Positions 37,011 to 47,800 of a stretch of DNA of 64,000 bases are shown one piece after another. Each line of letters starts with the position of its first letter. Position 1 is the first letter of the stretch. The DNA lies in NCBI GenBank assembly GCA_022641835.1, contig CP048718.1:434001-498000 (forward strand), read 5' to 3'. The notes under the pieces were generated by a model. It saw only the letters and a program-made list of their open reading frames with translations. It was not told the origin of the DNA and made no database searches. The stretch comes from Petasospora fabianii (lineage: Eukaryota > Ascomycota > Saccharomycetes > Phaffomycetales > Wickerhamomycetaceae). Both the position numbers and the translations under genes were made by a program.

Positions 37011-37820
37011 TCATTTTCCAGACCCGATCTTGCGCTTGCGAGAGGTGAGGGAATCAACGCTTGAACTATCATCGATTGATCTGACAGTAGCACTCGGCGT
37101 TGATGTTTCATCCTCGATTGATAAATCCTCGGATTGTGCTGGGGTTTCCGCTTGGAGTGGCTTCAAATCCACTGATGATCCTGCAACCTGTGACGCTTCC
37201 TCTGAACTTGACGATGTATCACCTGCAATCTGAGAAACGTATCCGTATCCAGACATGATCCTGGCGGTAAAGTCATCAAGCTTCCTGATGAGGTCCGAAA
37301 CGCATCTTGCACCATACTCCTGTGTCAATGACTCCTTCTCTGGTTCGTCATCAAGAAGAACATCGCGACCTTGAGATGCTTGAACCTTCACCAGCTCATC
37401 CTCCCCGAGTAATCTGGCATCAATAACGCCTGCTGATACTGATTCTGTGAGGAATATCTCAAGATCCAGCTTGGATCCAAAATCAAGCTTGTCTTGGAGG
37501 AACTTGTACTCAAGTCTCTGTTCAAGAAATGTTAGTCCACGTTATCAAGTGATTATTGGGAGATTCTTACTCACGCTGCTCTTGAGGGCTTCCGTAGCAA
37601 GACTGAGTTGCTTCAGCTTGTAGACAGCGCTGGGTGAGAGGCTGATGAACTTTTCCTTGTGAGTGATGTAGTGGTTATAATCTCCAAAGCAAAACAGTTC
37701 GACTGTGTTCTTGAGCCTTTCGTTTTCCTTGAAGATATCGGCAAACTGGTCATCCAGCCGAATTTTGTTGTAACCAAATATATTGGAGTCCTCCAGCGAT
37801 GCAACGATACTCTCAGCCAT
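37011..37820 (-). CDS. CSN9: COP9 signalosome PCI subunit (CSN7/Csn9)
   Basis: PCI-domain subunit of the COP9 signalosome, the complex that removes Nedd8/Rub1 from cullins. Two exons, 37575-37820 and 37011-37517, join in phase 0 into 250 residues (S. cerevisiae Csn9 has 162). The segment VELFCFGDYNHYITHKEKF, then LSPSAVYKLKQLSLATEALKSS, parallels human CSN7 (LNLFAYGTYPDYIANKESL). The end of the winged-helix part, SQGRDVLLDD, matches the CSN7 IGRDI. A helix and a Ser-rich acidic tail with basic RKRKIGSGK end follow. It lies between SDH4 and an NVJ3-like gene, exactly as CSN9 does in S. cerevisiae, including strands. Confidence 0.88.
37518..37574 (-). other. CSN9 intron
   Basis: A 57-nt intron with donor GTGAGT (37569-37574), branch GACTAAC and acceptor ACAG 13 nt after it. 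Removing it joins LKSS to RLEYKFLQDKL in frame. Confidence 0.88.
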
Positions 37821-38032
37821 GATATTTTGTAAGTCCAGATCAATTGAAACTAGTTCTTTGTAATATAGAGGTGGTTGATAATGATAAATCGAAGCGCCAA
37901 ATCGCGGAGAATCGTTTCTATAAACATCCGCTCACCACTTCGAAATGTAAACACAGCAGCAGACGACTATCAACTGGGTCTCCATATTATAAGCTATTAG
38001 ATGTCACTGTTTGGGACTCCAGCTATAGTGAA

Positions 38033-39484
38033 ATGAGCTCAGAACGCCCCCTGAATCCACGGCAGCGCATTGTGAAGCTTCGATCGTACAATAAGACGCC
38101 ATTGAAGCGCTCACCAGGTGCCACACCTCTCCGTCCATCCACACCCTCAGACAAAGCTGATAGCGAGACTGACTCCACTAAATCTCAAACTCCAGTGAGC
38201 CAATCACCCGAATATCTCCAGCAGCTTATTAAGAAGCAGTTCTTTCCGAACTCCAGCTGTAACAACTTCCAAGACGTTCTCCCCGCGCTCACATCTTCAA
38301 CTGATGTCGACACTGAGCTATACGCCCTGATAGGGCTTCTCTTCCGCAGCTTCATTCACAAGTGGTATAAAAACATAACAGACGATACCGAGTTCACAAA
38401 TGAGCTTGTTAAGGTGGTAGCTCACATCACACGGCAATTGGAAACGAGACTGAAGGCGATCGATGTCATTGATTTACTCTTCGATGATATCCCCTTTGTT
38501 CTAGATGAGCATCTCTCGTCATACAGAAGAGTTTTGAGAGAGTTGGGCTCATCGTATTTGCCGTTCGAGACCATTGACTCAGGGTTTGATCACATAAGCT
38601 CACATATAGCACTCACAAGGAGTCCTGAGAGCAAAGATCTGTACCTCAAGATGTTGGCCAATAGCATACTTGAAAAGCTTCTTCCTCCAGATGAGTTCAA
38701 ATCTGAGCTCGTGAAGAAGTTCGTTGGTGCATTGATCGGTGACATGCTTTTCAAAATTATCACAAACAAGCTATCCCAGCCGTATCAGATATTTGAGATC
38801 ATTCAGCTGCTTTGTAAGGCTATTGTTGGAGACGCTGAGAAAACCCCCAATAAGGGTGCCCCAACTCCTGATACCAATCCGCCAATCGAGACGCCAAATA
38901 ACTTGTTTACTTCAGCGATATCATCCATCAGTCACTTCATTGCGGATACAACCTCGAGCAAGTCCCCTTGTGGCTCTAGGTCTCACAAGAAGGTTGGCTC
39001 ACTTCACGTTTTTTCATTCATCAACAACTTGTTCTGCATAAGCAAACACAGACCAACCATTTATTCCGCTATAAAGACGTTCTCCCTCTTAGCAAAGCAC
39101 GACAAGCTCGACCATATATTCTATAACCTTCTTCTGAACAAGGTAGTGAAGCCACTCTGTTCTGTATCTATCTTCAAATCGGCGATCAAGGCCGCAAGAA
39201 CCAATCTGTTCCCAACAGATGAGGACATGGGTCCACCACGCATTGAGCCCGATCTTGAAGAGTTCGAGAAGATTAGGCAAACTACAAAGGATTACTTGCT
39301 CAAAGTGTGTAAAAAGTTTCAAGCTGTATCATACTTGTTCTTGGCTACGAATGACGAGGAGCTGGATGCTGTGATTGATGACTTTTTGACGAGCTTCGAG
39401 CATCAACGACTAAATGAGCATCTCGTATTTAGACTTGTTGACCTTCTTGTGCTGAGATTGATACCTGAGATGAGTGAGTCTTAA
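38033..39484 (+). CDS. NVJ3: PXA-domain protein, NVJ3-like
   Basis: Relative of S. cerevisiae Nvj3, a PXA-domain protein of the nucleus-vacuole junction related to Mdm1 sorting-nexin-like tethers. From the ATG at 38033 it has 483 residues (Nvj3 463). The N-terminus (residues 1-60) is Pro/Ser/Thr-rich. The PXA domain occupies about 70-275: LIGLLFRSFIHKWYKNI, DVIDLLFDDIPFVLDEHLSSYRR, then ALTRSPESKDLYLKMLANSILEKLLPP and GALIGDMLFKIITNKLSQPYQIFEIIQLL. No PX domain is visible. The open frame begins at 37844, but those 63 extra residues overlap the CSN9 promoter. Its place next to CSN9 supports the name. Confidence 0.87.
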   Translation: MSSERPLNPRQRIVKLRSYNKTPLKRSPGATPLRPSTPSDKADSETDSTKSQTPVSQSPEYLQQLIKKQFFPNSSCNNFQDVLPALTSSTDVDTELYALIGLLFRSFIHKWYKNITDDTEFTNELVKVVAHITRQLETRLKAIDVIDLLFDDIPFVLDEHLSSYRRVLRELGSSYLPFETIDSGFDHISSHIALTRSPESKDLYLKMLANSILEKLLPPDEFKSELVKKFVGALIGDMLFKIITNKLSQPYQIFEIIQLLCKAIVGDAEKTPNKGAPTPDTNPPIETPNNLFTSAISSISHFIADTTSSKSPCGSRSHKKVGSLHVFSFINNLFCISKHRPTIYSAIKTFSLLAKHDKLDHIFYNLLLNKVVKPLCSVSIFKSAIKAARTNLFPTDEDMGPPRIEPDLEEFEKIRQTTKDYLLKVCKKFQAVSYLFLATNDEELDAVIDDFLTSFEHQRLNEHLVFRLVDLLVLRLIPEMSES

Positions 39485-39533
39485 TATAATGATCTAATGG
39501 TACTACTAAGCGTGTCTTTGAACTTTTATAGTC

Positions 39534-40919
39534 TCAAAGAGCATCATCAAGAACCTCAACTTGTGGGGCCAGTGGTCTGCCCTTCACTATCTTATCGTAC
39601 TCCAGTTGAACAGCCGCATGCCAGACGTTCAGAACATCATGAGGAACATGCATCAAGTTTTCCAGTGTGAGTCTTCTCAGCTGCCAAGTCTCATTCTCAA
39701 TAACGCTATCGCCTTTTAAAAGCTTGTTCATGACCTGCGGAAGCTCATTGAGGAGATACTTCACAGTGTATTCATACTCGGTCAGTTTTGAGGTGATTGC
39801 CATGATTTCAAGGTATGGGAGACGAAGAATCTGTGTTGAAGTCAGTTGAGGTTGGATGATGTCAAAAGCCGTCTTGTCGGACATGAGATGTCTAAAAATT
39901 GGAATTGTGTCGATGGTGAGCTTGAGCTGTTTGAGAACATTGACTTTGTTAGAGGCCAAAAATGAAGGATTCACATGAGATAAGAGGAAGGTATCTTGTT
40001 TAGCGATGCTGATGTATTTTGTCTCAAGTGTTCCAAAGAAATCTGGTGATGCATACGACACCTTGGCAAAGAGTTCCTCGATGGAAGTCACCGCAAAGTA
40101 CTCCACATCGATGTTGTTGGCCCTGTCAGCGTACAGCTGAGCAATGTCGTCAATCTGTTTCACGACATCAGCCATGAGCCAGGATTTGTCCAGATGTGTC
40201 TGTGTGATGTCCACAACGTCCGTGTAGAACTTAATCAATGTCAAAAGAACCAATACATCCTTCTGATCAAGGATATCGAACTGGTAGAGATTGTGTGGAG
40301 CCTCATTGGATTCCACTCTTGGAAGAAGTAAGGTCAAGATATTGAGCACTCTACCGACTAAGATCGGATTGCCACTTTCCTTCATGTCGAGCAGCACATC
40401 GACGGTGCTATCACTCATGGCACGACGTCTCACCAAGACACCTCTGAACAGCACTTCGAGCGCACCTTCGGCTTCACTAACAACCGCCACTGAAGTCTCT
40501 GCCTTACTCAGTATCTCAAAAACACGATGTATTATTCTAGTGTTTGCGATAATGTCCACCGGGTGTGCCTTCGAGATCACCTTGAGAGCGATGATCTGGA
40601 TGTTGGGATTCGGTGATGCGAGTGCCTCCAGGACATAGGGAACGTCGAGCTGGTGACTGATCGTGTCATAGCTGAGCTGCGAGAGAATAGCATCGAGTAA
40701 TGTTATCAGGGGGGCAAAGTCTATATCGAGGTTATCGTTCATAAGTGTGGAGACCGTGGCTTGAAGAAGACTTATTGTCTCCTCTTCGTTTTCTGTGATG
40801 AGAGACTTGTCGAGCGTGAGCCGGTCTGCAAAGTCATTGACGAGCTCTTCATTGGTCGCTGACTCAGATCCATTGGATAAGCCTTCGATATGGCTTAATA
40901 TGGTGGAGAAGTCAGTCAT
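39534..40919 (-). CDS. HSM3: Hsm3, proteasome regulatory-particle chaperone
   Basis: Chaperone of 19S base assembly, an S5b/PSMD5 relative that binds the C-terminus of Rpt1. It is 461 residues (S. cerevisiae 480), mostly ARM/HEAT-type helices. The C-terminal segment LRLPYLEIMAITSKLTEYEYTVKYLLNELPQVM is very close to S. cerevisiae Hsm3. The open frame reaches 41015, with extra residues encoded by an A18 run and a hydrophobic stretch; I start at the ATG at 40919 (MTDFSTILSHIEGLSN). It is divergent from CHM7 with only 173 bp between. Confidence 0.9.
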   Translation of the reverse strand: MTDFSTILSHIEGLSNGSESATNEELVNDFADRLTLDKSLITENEEETISLLQATVSTLMNDNLDIDFAPLITLLDAILSQLSYDTISHQLDVPYVLEALASPNPNIQIIALKVISKAHPVDIIANTRIIHRVFEILSKAETSVAVVSEAEGALEVLFRGVLVRRRAMSDSTVDVLLDMKESGNPILVGRVLNILTLLLPRVESNEAPHNLYQFDILDQKDVLVLLTLIKFYTDVVDITQTHLDKSWLMADVVKQIDDIAQLYADRANNIDVEYFAVTSIEELFAKVSYASPDFFGTLETKYISIAKQDTFLLSHVNPSFLASNKVNVLKQLKLTIDTIPIFRHLMSDKTAFDIIQPQLTSTQILRLPYLEIMAITSKLTEYEYTVKYLLNELPQVMNKLLKGDSVIENETWQLRRLTLENLMHVPHDVLNVWHAAVQLEYDKIVKGRPLAPQVEVLDDAL

Positions 40920-40991
40920 TTTGCGATCAATAGTGGCGAGTGTCCTCAAGTCGGTGGCGTTAGTGTGGAGAAAGTTGATGAAGCAGTAAAT

Positions 40992-41009
40992 AAAAAAAAA
41001 AAAAAAAAA
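40992..41009 (+). repeat. A18 tract in the HSM3/CHM7 promoter
   Basis: An uninterrupted run of 18 A residues in the 173-bp divergent promoter. Poly(dA:dT) tracts exclude nucleosomes and are common in yeast promoters. Confidence 0.85.
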
Positions 41010-41092
41010 GTACAAACAAACAGAATGATTTGATGGCGGATAAGGACAAGTTTACACGGTTGACACCGTGATAAGCACAGCTCTCCACTGCA

Positions 41093-42397
41093 ATGCCGAC
41101 CTCATCCCTCAGAGATATCGTAATTAGCCATAGGCTCTTCACCAAGTCTCGTCTCTACTCGCTCTACTCAGACTTCCGTAAGCTCAAGGAGGCGAACCCA
41201 GATGGATACGAGGCCAACCTCATCGCATGGAGGTCGCTCATCGACTCCTTCTTCACGCAGCAAGTTCTCCAGCACGCGTTTGTGCTGAGCACCGAACATC
41301 TCCAGAACGACCTCACGCTTGCAGAGTATGGAAAGCCACTCGCTGTGGACCTCGTGCTCGAGGACATGGTGCGGTCCGGCGATCTCATCCCTTACAAGCA
41401 GTTCACTGAGACTAGCGACAGCATCTACACAACCCGTTGGGTGAGGCCAGTGTTATCATGGGCAGTAAACCGGTTCATCTACGACACGAGCTACAAGATC
41501 GGTGATAAGAAGAATGGACTCAGGGCCGACAAGCTAATTTCGAAGAAGACCTTGGAGAAGTACGAGAAGGAGATTACAAGGAAGCTCATAGGAGATGCAG
41601 AGAGCACTCACACCAAGAACGTCTTCACTAAAATGCAACTCAGAGAGACCATTGATGCCTTGGATATACAGGTTGATGGTTCAACTGTTCAACTATCCGA
41701 CCTTGACTTTGAGATCCTTCTCAAATTCCTCGAGAGAGACAACAAGAAGATCAAGGTAAAGGACGACGTGGTCAAGTTTGGTGACGAGGATGTGACGGAT
41801 GAAGACATTGGCATCTGTCAAATCAAATCAACCATGTCATCGCTAGAACTACATATTACAGAGCTTCAAGTCAAGATCGATTCAACAGACAAGAAGCTCA
41901 AACTATCACTAAAGAACAAGGCTAGCAAGGATGTCTCGCTTAACCTTCTCCGCTCGAAGAAAGTCGCTGAGCAAGCACTCACCAAGCAGATCGCATCTCT
42001 CACCCAATTGGAATCAGTCCTATACAAGATTGACGAATCATCGACGAACATCCAGCTAGTGAATGCTCTCGAGAAAGGTACTGATCTACTCAAGTCTCTC
42101 AACTCACAGATTGGTGGTAACGAGCGTGTTGAGCAAGTTATGGATGATGTTGAGGAGCAGAAGTACACGGCTGATAAGATAACAGAGGAGATATCAAGAC
42201 TCGGGAACGGTGTCAGTGAGGATGATATCGAGGCTGAGTTTGAGGAGATGCTGGCTCAGGAGACAAGGGATAAGAATTCCACTGACGATGTTGCAGAGCA
42301 GCTATCTAAGCTCAAGATTGCCCCATCCGGCGATCTTACAACTCAAGATACGGAGACTACAAGTGAAGAAAGAAAGGAAGCCGTCTCCAACAATTAA
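41093..42397 (+). CDS. CHM7: Chm7, nuclear-envelope ESCRT-III protein
   Basis: CHMP7 homologue that recruits ESCRT-III to the inner nuclear membrane for nuclear pore surveillance and envelope sealing. It is 434 residues (S. cerevisiae 450). The N-terminal half has tandem winged-helix folds (residues 1-200), including ITRKLIGDAE, and the C-terminal half is an ESCRT-III core (ICQIKSTMSSLELHITELQVKIDSTDKKL, then LLRSKKVAEQALTKQIASLTQLESVL and a short EDDIEAEFEEML). A MIM1-like acidic tail ends with EQLSKLKIAP. PEP8 and CHM7 are about 10 kb apart here and also close on S. cerevisiae chromosome X. Confidence 0.93.
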   Translation: MPTSSLRDIVISHRLFTKSRLYSLYSDFRKLKEANPDGYEANLIAWRSLIDSFFTQQVLQHAFVLSTEHLQNDLTLAEYGKPLAVDLVLEDMVRSGDLIPYKQFTETSDSIYTTRWVRPVLSWAVNRFIYDTSYKIGDKKNGLRADKLISKKTLEKYEKEITRKLIGDAESTHTKNVFTKMQLRETIDALDIQVDGSTVQLSDLDFEILLKFLERDNKKIKVKDDVVKFGDEDVTDEDIGICQIKSTMSSLELHITELQVKIDSTDKKLKLSLKNKASKDVSLNLLRSKKVAEQALTKQIASLTQLESVLYKIDESSTNIQLVNALEKGTDLLKSLNSQIGGNERVEQVMDDVEEQKYTADKITEEISRLGNGVSEDDIEAEFEEMLAQETRDKNSTDDVAEQLSKLKIAPSGDLTTQDTETTSEERKEAVSNN

Positions 42398-42569
42398 TTC
42401 AATTTAATCTCACGAAATCCAAAGGAACAGAATTTGTCATCATCATTCATGAGGTAGATGACAGTCAGGAAAGCTAGACCCCGCCTTCCTACGTAGCTAC
42501 GTTAACAGCCCAAAGATTACAAAACTCGTAATTAATGCATGCATATCATCCCAGAGTGGTTTTAGGTCA

Positions 42570-44549
42570 TTAGAAACCAGTCAATTTCATCAACAGCTGA
42601 GCACCCTTGTTGTCTTCAGCTGCTGCTGCGGCCTTGATTTCCTTCTTCAACTTCTTCAAGTTCTTCTGCAACTGAGCCTTCTCACCAACGCTCTCAAACA
42701 AAGCAACAACAACGAAGGAGGTGTTCTTGTTAGAGATCCACTTGGAAAGATCCTCACCGATCACCTCCTCGTAGAACTTGACACCGAACTCGGCACCTAG
42801 ACCTGGAATCTCGAGCTTGGTTAATGTCTTAGTCTTATTGTTCCACTTACCACATTGGATAAGTGCCTTGAGCATTCTCACGGAGAATGGGTTGTTGATT
42901 AAGTGTTCCTCATCGTCAATGTCACCCTTGTATGCCTCAATAAGAGCATCAATTGCCTCAGCTCTCTTGTCGTCAGATACTGGGGCGTTGTTCAAGAACA
43001 CCTCAGACACAAACTGAGCACCAATGTTCTCGCTCAAGATATCAGTAGTGCTCTCGGCGATACCCTTGTAGAACAATGGGGAAAACTTCTCAAGAAGCTC
43101 ACTTCTTCTCTGGTCAGATGGCTTCTTAGATGTATCTTTCGAAAGCTCAACATACTTCTGCAACTCCTTCTTCACCATTGGGTTGAAGAATCTTCCGTCA
43201 AGACCGTTCAGCAAATAGAGGAAAGGTCTTCTGGAGAACTTATCGGCAACAATATCACCTATATGGTCAGCGATTTCAGCCTGGAATGCCTTGTGTACCA
43301 TAACAGTATCATCAACAGTCATGAAAAGTGTCGTCACCACCAAGTTACCAAACTCGTTCTTGAACAAATTAAGTGCGTGCTCTCTCAAAGATTTCACAAT
43401 CTGCTTTCTCTCCTTAGCTGTAGCCTTGGCAATCAGAGTACAGGCAACTTCACAACCTTCAGCGGTATGGATCAACTCAGCAAACTGGTCTTGAAGAAGC
43501 TCAATCATTGTGCGGGCTTCCTCATCATTGATGATTTGGACATACTCTCTCATAGCAGCGTGCAAAATCTGGAAACCGGTGGAACCCTTCTCCACTGACG
43601 CAGTAATGGTACCCTCCAAGTTCTTAGCAATTGTAGTTCTCTTCTCCACACTCTCTTCAGCAACCTCTGTGATGGTCTTACCCTTACCAGAGTCCTTAAA
43701 GACAGCGTACTCGGCACCCCAGAATTCTCTAATCATCTGCTTTTTCTGGTCTGCAGTTGCGTACAAAACGAACAAATCTTCCACAACGTAGGCACCTTCT
43801 CTGTGTCTCATGAGCTTTCTGAGTTTTCCGTGCAATTCTCCCAGAATGAGCTCTCTAGAGTCCTTAGATCCGTAGTGAAGAAGCTTAACGAGAAGGTATT
43901 TACCGTAGGAACTTGTAGCCAACTCGTAGAAATTACCCTTGAGCGACGATGTAATAACCTCTCTTCTCTCCTTTGATGAGTACTTCACTAGCGTCTGAAC
44001 AACTCTCGAAGCATCGTGCTTCATGACCAAATCCTTGATACAGTCCTGTGCGTATTTCCAAATCTCATCACAAAGCTTGTCACGAACTTCCTTTGGTGGC
44101 TTTGGAGACTTCACTCTGAGACGCTCCCACACAGATTTGATATGCTGCACTTCAACACCGGACTTTCTCTGGAGTTTTCTCTCTGCCAAAAGCTTTCTCT
44201 GCTCAGCATGCTGCTCTGCTGATGTCTTTTTGTTTGGATCGACGACGCGGTCCTCGGTCTCCTCATCTTCGTCGTCCTCCTCTTTGTCTTCTCCAAGTTT
44301 GATCTCGTCCTTGTCTAGCTCATCCTCAGACTGATCGAGTTCGTCATCAGAGTCAGAGCTCTGGTCAAGTTCATCGTCAGAGCTCTCAGAATCGAGCTCA
44401 TCCTCAGAAGCAGAATCAGAAGCTGGAGAATCAGACTCTTCCTCGGACTCACTGACAGCCTTTGCCTTCTTGTTATTGATCTTAGCCTTCTTAGTCACAA
44501 CCTTCTCGGCGGACCCTGTACGCTTGGTACCTCTGTTGGCAGAACCCAT
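42570..44549 (-). CDS. PUF6: Puf6, ribosome-biogenesis and ASH1 mRNA protein
   Basis: Puf-A type RNA-binding protein; in S. cerevisiae it aids 60S assembly in the nucleolus and represses ASH1 mRNA translation. It has 659 residues (S. cerevisiae 656). After a basic start (MGSANRGTKRTGSAEKVVTKKAKINNKK) comes a very acidic Ser/Asp/Glu/Leu region (about 35-115) and then the helical Puf repeats from about 140 to the end (KHDASRVVQTLVKYSSKERR, TSSYGKYLLVKLLHYGSKDSRE, AEGCEVACTLIAKATAKERK). I start at 44549 because the upstream extension to 44681 is not conserved in composition. A GATGAG PAC core (44611-44616) and an A/T-rich RRPE-like AAATTTTTT (44648) lie upstream. Confidence 0.93.
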   Translation of the reverse strand: MGSANRGTKRTGSAEKVVTKKAKINNKKAKAVSESEEESDSPASDSASEDELDSESSDDELDQSSDSDDELDQSEDELDKDEIKLGEDKEEDDEDEETEDRVVDPNKKTSAEQHAEQRKLLAERKLQRKSGVEVQHIKSVWERLRVKSPKPPKEVRDKLCDEIWKYAQDCIKDLVMKHDASRVVQTLVKYSSKERREVITSSLKGNFYELATSSYGKYLLVKLLHYGSKDSRELILGELHGKLRKLMRHREGAYVVEDLFVLYATADQKKQMIREFWGAEYAVFKDSGKGKTITEVAEESVEKRTTIAKNLEGTITASVEKGSTGFQILHAAMREYVQIINDEEARTMIELLQDQFAELIHTAEGCEVACTLIAKATAKERKQIVKSLREHALNLFKNEFGNLVVTTLFMTVDDTVMVHKAFQAEIADHIGDIVADKFSRRPFLYLLNGLDGRFFNPMVKKELQKYVELSKDTSKKPSDQRRSELLEKFSPLFYKGIAESTTDILSENIGAQFVSEVFLNNAPVSDDKRAEAIDALIEAYKGDIDDEEHLINNPFSVRMLKALIQCGKWNNKTKTLTKLEIPGLGAEFGVKFYEEVIGEDLSKWISNKNTSFVVVALFESVGEKAQLQKNLKKLKKEIKAAAAAEDNKGAQLLMKLTGF

Positions 44550-44800
44550 TATGGAATATGTGATTGGGTGAAGCTTTAAAAGGTTATCAAACGTGATTGT
44601 GTGGGTTGGAGATGAGACTTCTGCACACTTAAGATTTTCCGCCCCGAAATTTTTTATTGGTAAGCGCACTCCCCATCGCACAGGTAGTGCCCCTACAGAA
44701 ATGGAATATCTGGGGATTTCAGTTAGGCGTATCTACTGGATCAATGATCAGGTTTACAGAAGAGTATAACGATGCATTAATATTTATGGATTCATTACTT

Positions 44801-47800
44801 TTATGTCGAGGTATACGAAATGATATCTGGAATGCCGAAAACGGGTGGTGCCATTAAGTTGTTCTCCTTGTTACTCTGGGCAGTCACAATCTCGCTCACC
44901 ATCTGATCAATCAACAACACACCAGTCTTCTTGCCTGTCTTAACGAAATCAACAAGCTTTTGATAGTTGGCATATGTGAAGTTGTTTGTGGAAAGTGTCT
45001 TCAAGAGTTTGAAAAGATCAACCTGGATCACAAGATCGGACTTGGTCTTCTCAATTCTCTGACGGATAGCACTGAAAACTTCATCACTGTTGAAGAGCGT
45101 AAGTCTGATCCTGTTAATTGACATAGAGGTGGAGTAGAGAGATAAGAACCTGTTAAGACGACCAAGGAATAATTCATAGTTGAGGGTATCCTTCAACAAA
45201 AGACCCCGCACCAAGAACTGACAATCACCGACAAGTAATAATCTAGGAATCTTGTCACCACCAATCAGCTCATGGAGGGAAACCAAAGCATCCATAGCAT
45301 TACTCTGCCACACTGGATCAATCAAAAGTTCAGTGTAATTTTCCACAATTGCCGTTTCACTCTTCATTATCTTAGCAGCGAGTTTCTCATTGGATGCAAA
45401 TCCACATAACAGGGGGATAATGAACTCTGTACATGGAAGAGTAGAATTCATCAACTTCTGGAATGTCGGCAAGGAGTCATTTTTGATCAAATCAACTTGT
45501 CTCTCTGGATTCAAGTGGCAGACATTAAAGATAAGTGCACAAGTAAGATTCAACAATTCATTGTCGAACTGCTTGGAATTGGCAACTCTTTTCATGGTCT
45601 TCACCAAGAACTTGATCAAGTTCGCACTCTCTGGCAATTCCCCAGTGTTGAAAGACTTAAGGAACCTAAGTAGTTTAATCTGTTGGGTCCTGTTGAGCTT
45701 TTCGTGGACTTTGTAGACGGAGTTGAGAAAAATTGGTTTCGGCTTTAGTAGTGGCGATCCTTTGGTGAAGCATATGATGGAAACAATTTTGTTAACTGAC
45801 GGGAGATCATCGTTGTTGACGAAATGCAAGAGTAGAACAGCGATCCAGTCCAGGAAGTTAGGGTAGCCTAGCGTAATTAGCTGAAGAACTGATATTGAGA
45901 CCACAGCCTCCTGGTATGACTTGTAAATGACGTCGATGATGAATATCACCAGTTCTGGGTGTACCTGGCAATCCTCCTCGAGGAGGCGAAGACATCTCTT
46001 GAAGCAGCCAGACTGGACAAATGTTGACAAATGGGTGGCATCACTTTCAAAAGCAGACAGAAGCGCCTTGCTAGCATTTTGTCTAACATTCAAAGGAATT
46101 TCGTTACCAAGAAGATCTGTCAATGTAGTGAGACCACCAAGCTCAACGAACCAAGAAGTAATAATCACGGACCTTGACATGAGAGTCTCCAAAAGCTCAA
46201 GCTGTGGTGCAACTTCATTTGTCTCGGATCCTTCGAGCCATTGGATCATATTCGATACCATCATTACATCGAATGGCGCTTCAATATCGTCTCTGGTTGA
46301 CTTGAAGTGGGTGATAGCGTCGGCAACAACATCTTCATCGTATGGGTCAAGAACAAGAGAGCGTTTTACTTGATCCCACTCAGTAGCTGAATGCTTCATG
46401 GTCATAGGATCAAAAACATTTGTGCTGTACCGTGTTTGCTTTTTGATGTTCAGTTCACCGAACTCATCTACCAACTCGTTTTCGATAAACTCATGAAGCT
46501 CCGTATCAGAATGTTTGAAGGTGTTGACATCCATAGGCAAGAACTTTTTCGTGTTGTGTCTCTTGATGGAGTTGAAGTCGTTTTCAATGATGCTGTTCTT
46601 GGATTGGACTCTTTTGTGCTGAAGAACAACAGAGTCAACAGCTGGATGCTTTCTTGGTGTGCCTAGCACAACAGTCTTTAGCCATTCATGTTGAAGAAGT
46701 TCTTTGGCTGTAATTCTGTTCTTTGGTTGTTTCTCAAAGCACTTCATCAAAAAGTCACGACAAAGAGGAGAAATGAATTGTGGTATAGGAGGGTGCTTGT
46801 CTGTGACGATAGCGTGTAATGCAGCCATTTCATTCAAGTGCGAGTAGAGCGGCTCAGCGGCAATGAGCTCAACAATTGTCGCACCAAGTGACCAAATATC
46901 AGAAGCTGTTGTGGTTCCATCCATGGAAATGATCTCTGGGGCCATCCAGTTCGGTGTTCCTGCAATGGAGTATGTCTTGATGGTCTTACTGGTCTCCTTG
47001 GTGGACACACCAAAGTCGGTCAACTTTATATCACCCTTGCTTGTGAGAAGGATGTTAGCAGCCTTGATATCTCGATGGACGACACCCTGGTCGTGAAGAT
47101 AGATGACTCCCTCAAGGACAGAAACCATGTATTTGGCAACTTGCTCCTCCTTCAACGGACCCGACGACTTGTACATATTCCGTAGAGAGCCTCCTGAGCA
47201 ATACTCGAGAAATATAAACAACTTCTTCTCGTTTCGTAGAAATCCGTGATACTTCACAATGTTCTTGTGCTTTAATACCTTCAATAAGTCGATCTCTGAC
47301 ATCAACTCCAAGATGTTGTCGTCGTCTTCAATCACAATTTCCTTCACCGCAACATCGGTCCCAGTCTGTCTGTTGAAAGCTCTGTAGACATTGGCAAAGG
47401 CGCCCTTTCCAATAGTTTCCTTGAATTCGTATTGTGCAAGAATATCATTAGTATTGAGAAGCCTCCCAGGTTTCTTCTCCATCCGTTGAGCAGGCGTGAG
47501 TGACACTCTCATTTCCGGCAGCTTCTTATTATGTGTACTTTTTGAGGGCGAAAGCGGGAGGAACCGTGACTGTGATGATCTACGATTGAGCGGTTGAAGT
47601 GGAATCTTTGATGGTTTAGGCTTTGTGGGTGTCCTCAGAAGTGGATTGCTCTTTCTATACTCAAGCTTTGGTATCACATCGAGGGAAGAGTTGTTCTCAT
47701 TAGAACCCCCGGACTTGGTTGGAGAAGACGAGTTGGAGCGTGGCGGCGATGAGGACTGGAGGCGCTTAAACCTGGGTGACTGCAACAATTGAGACTCCTC

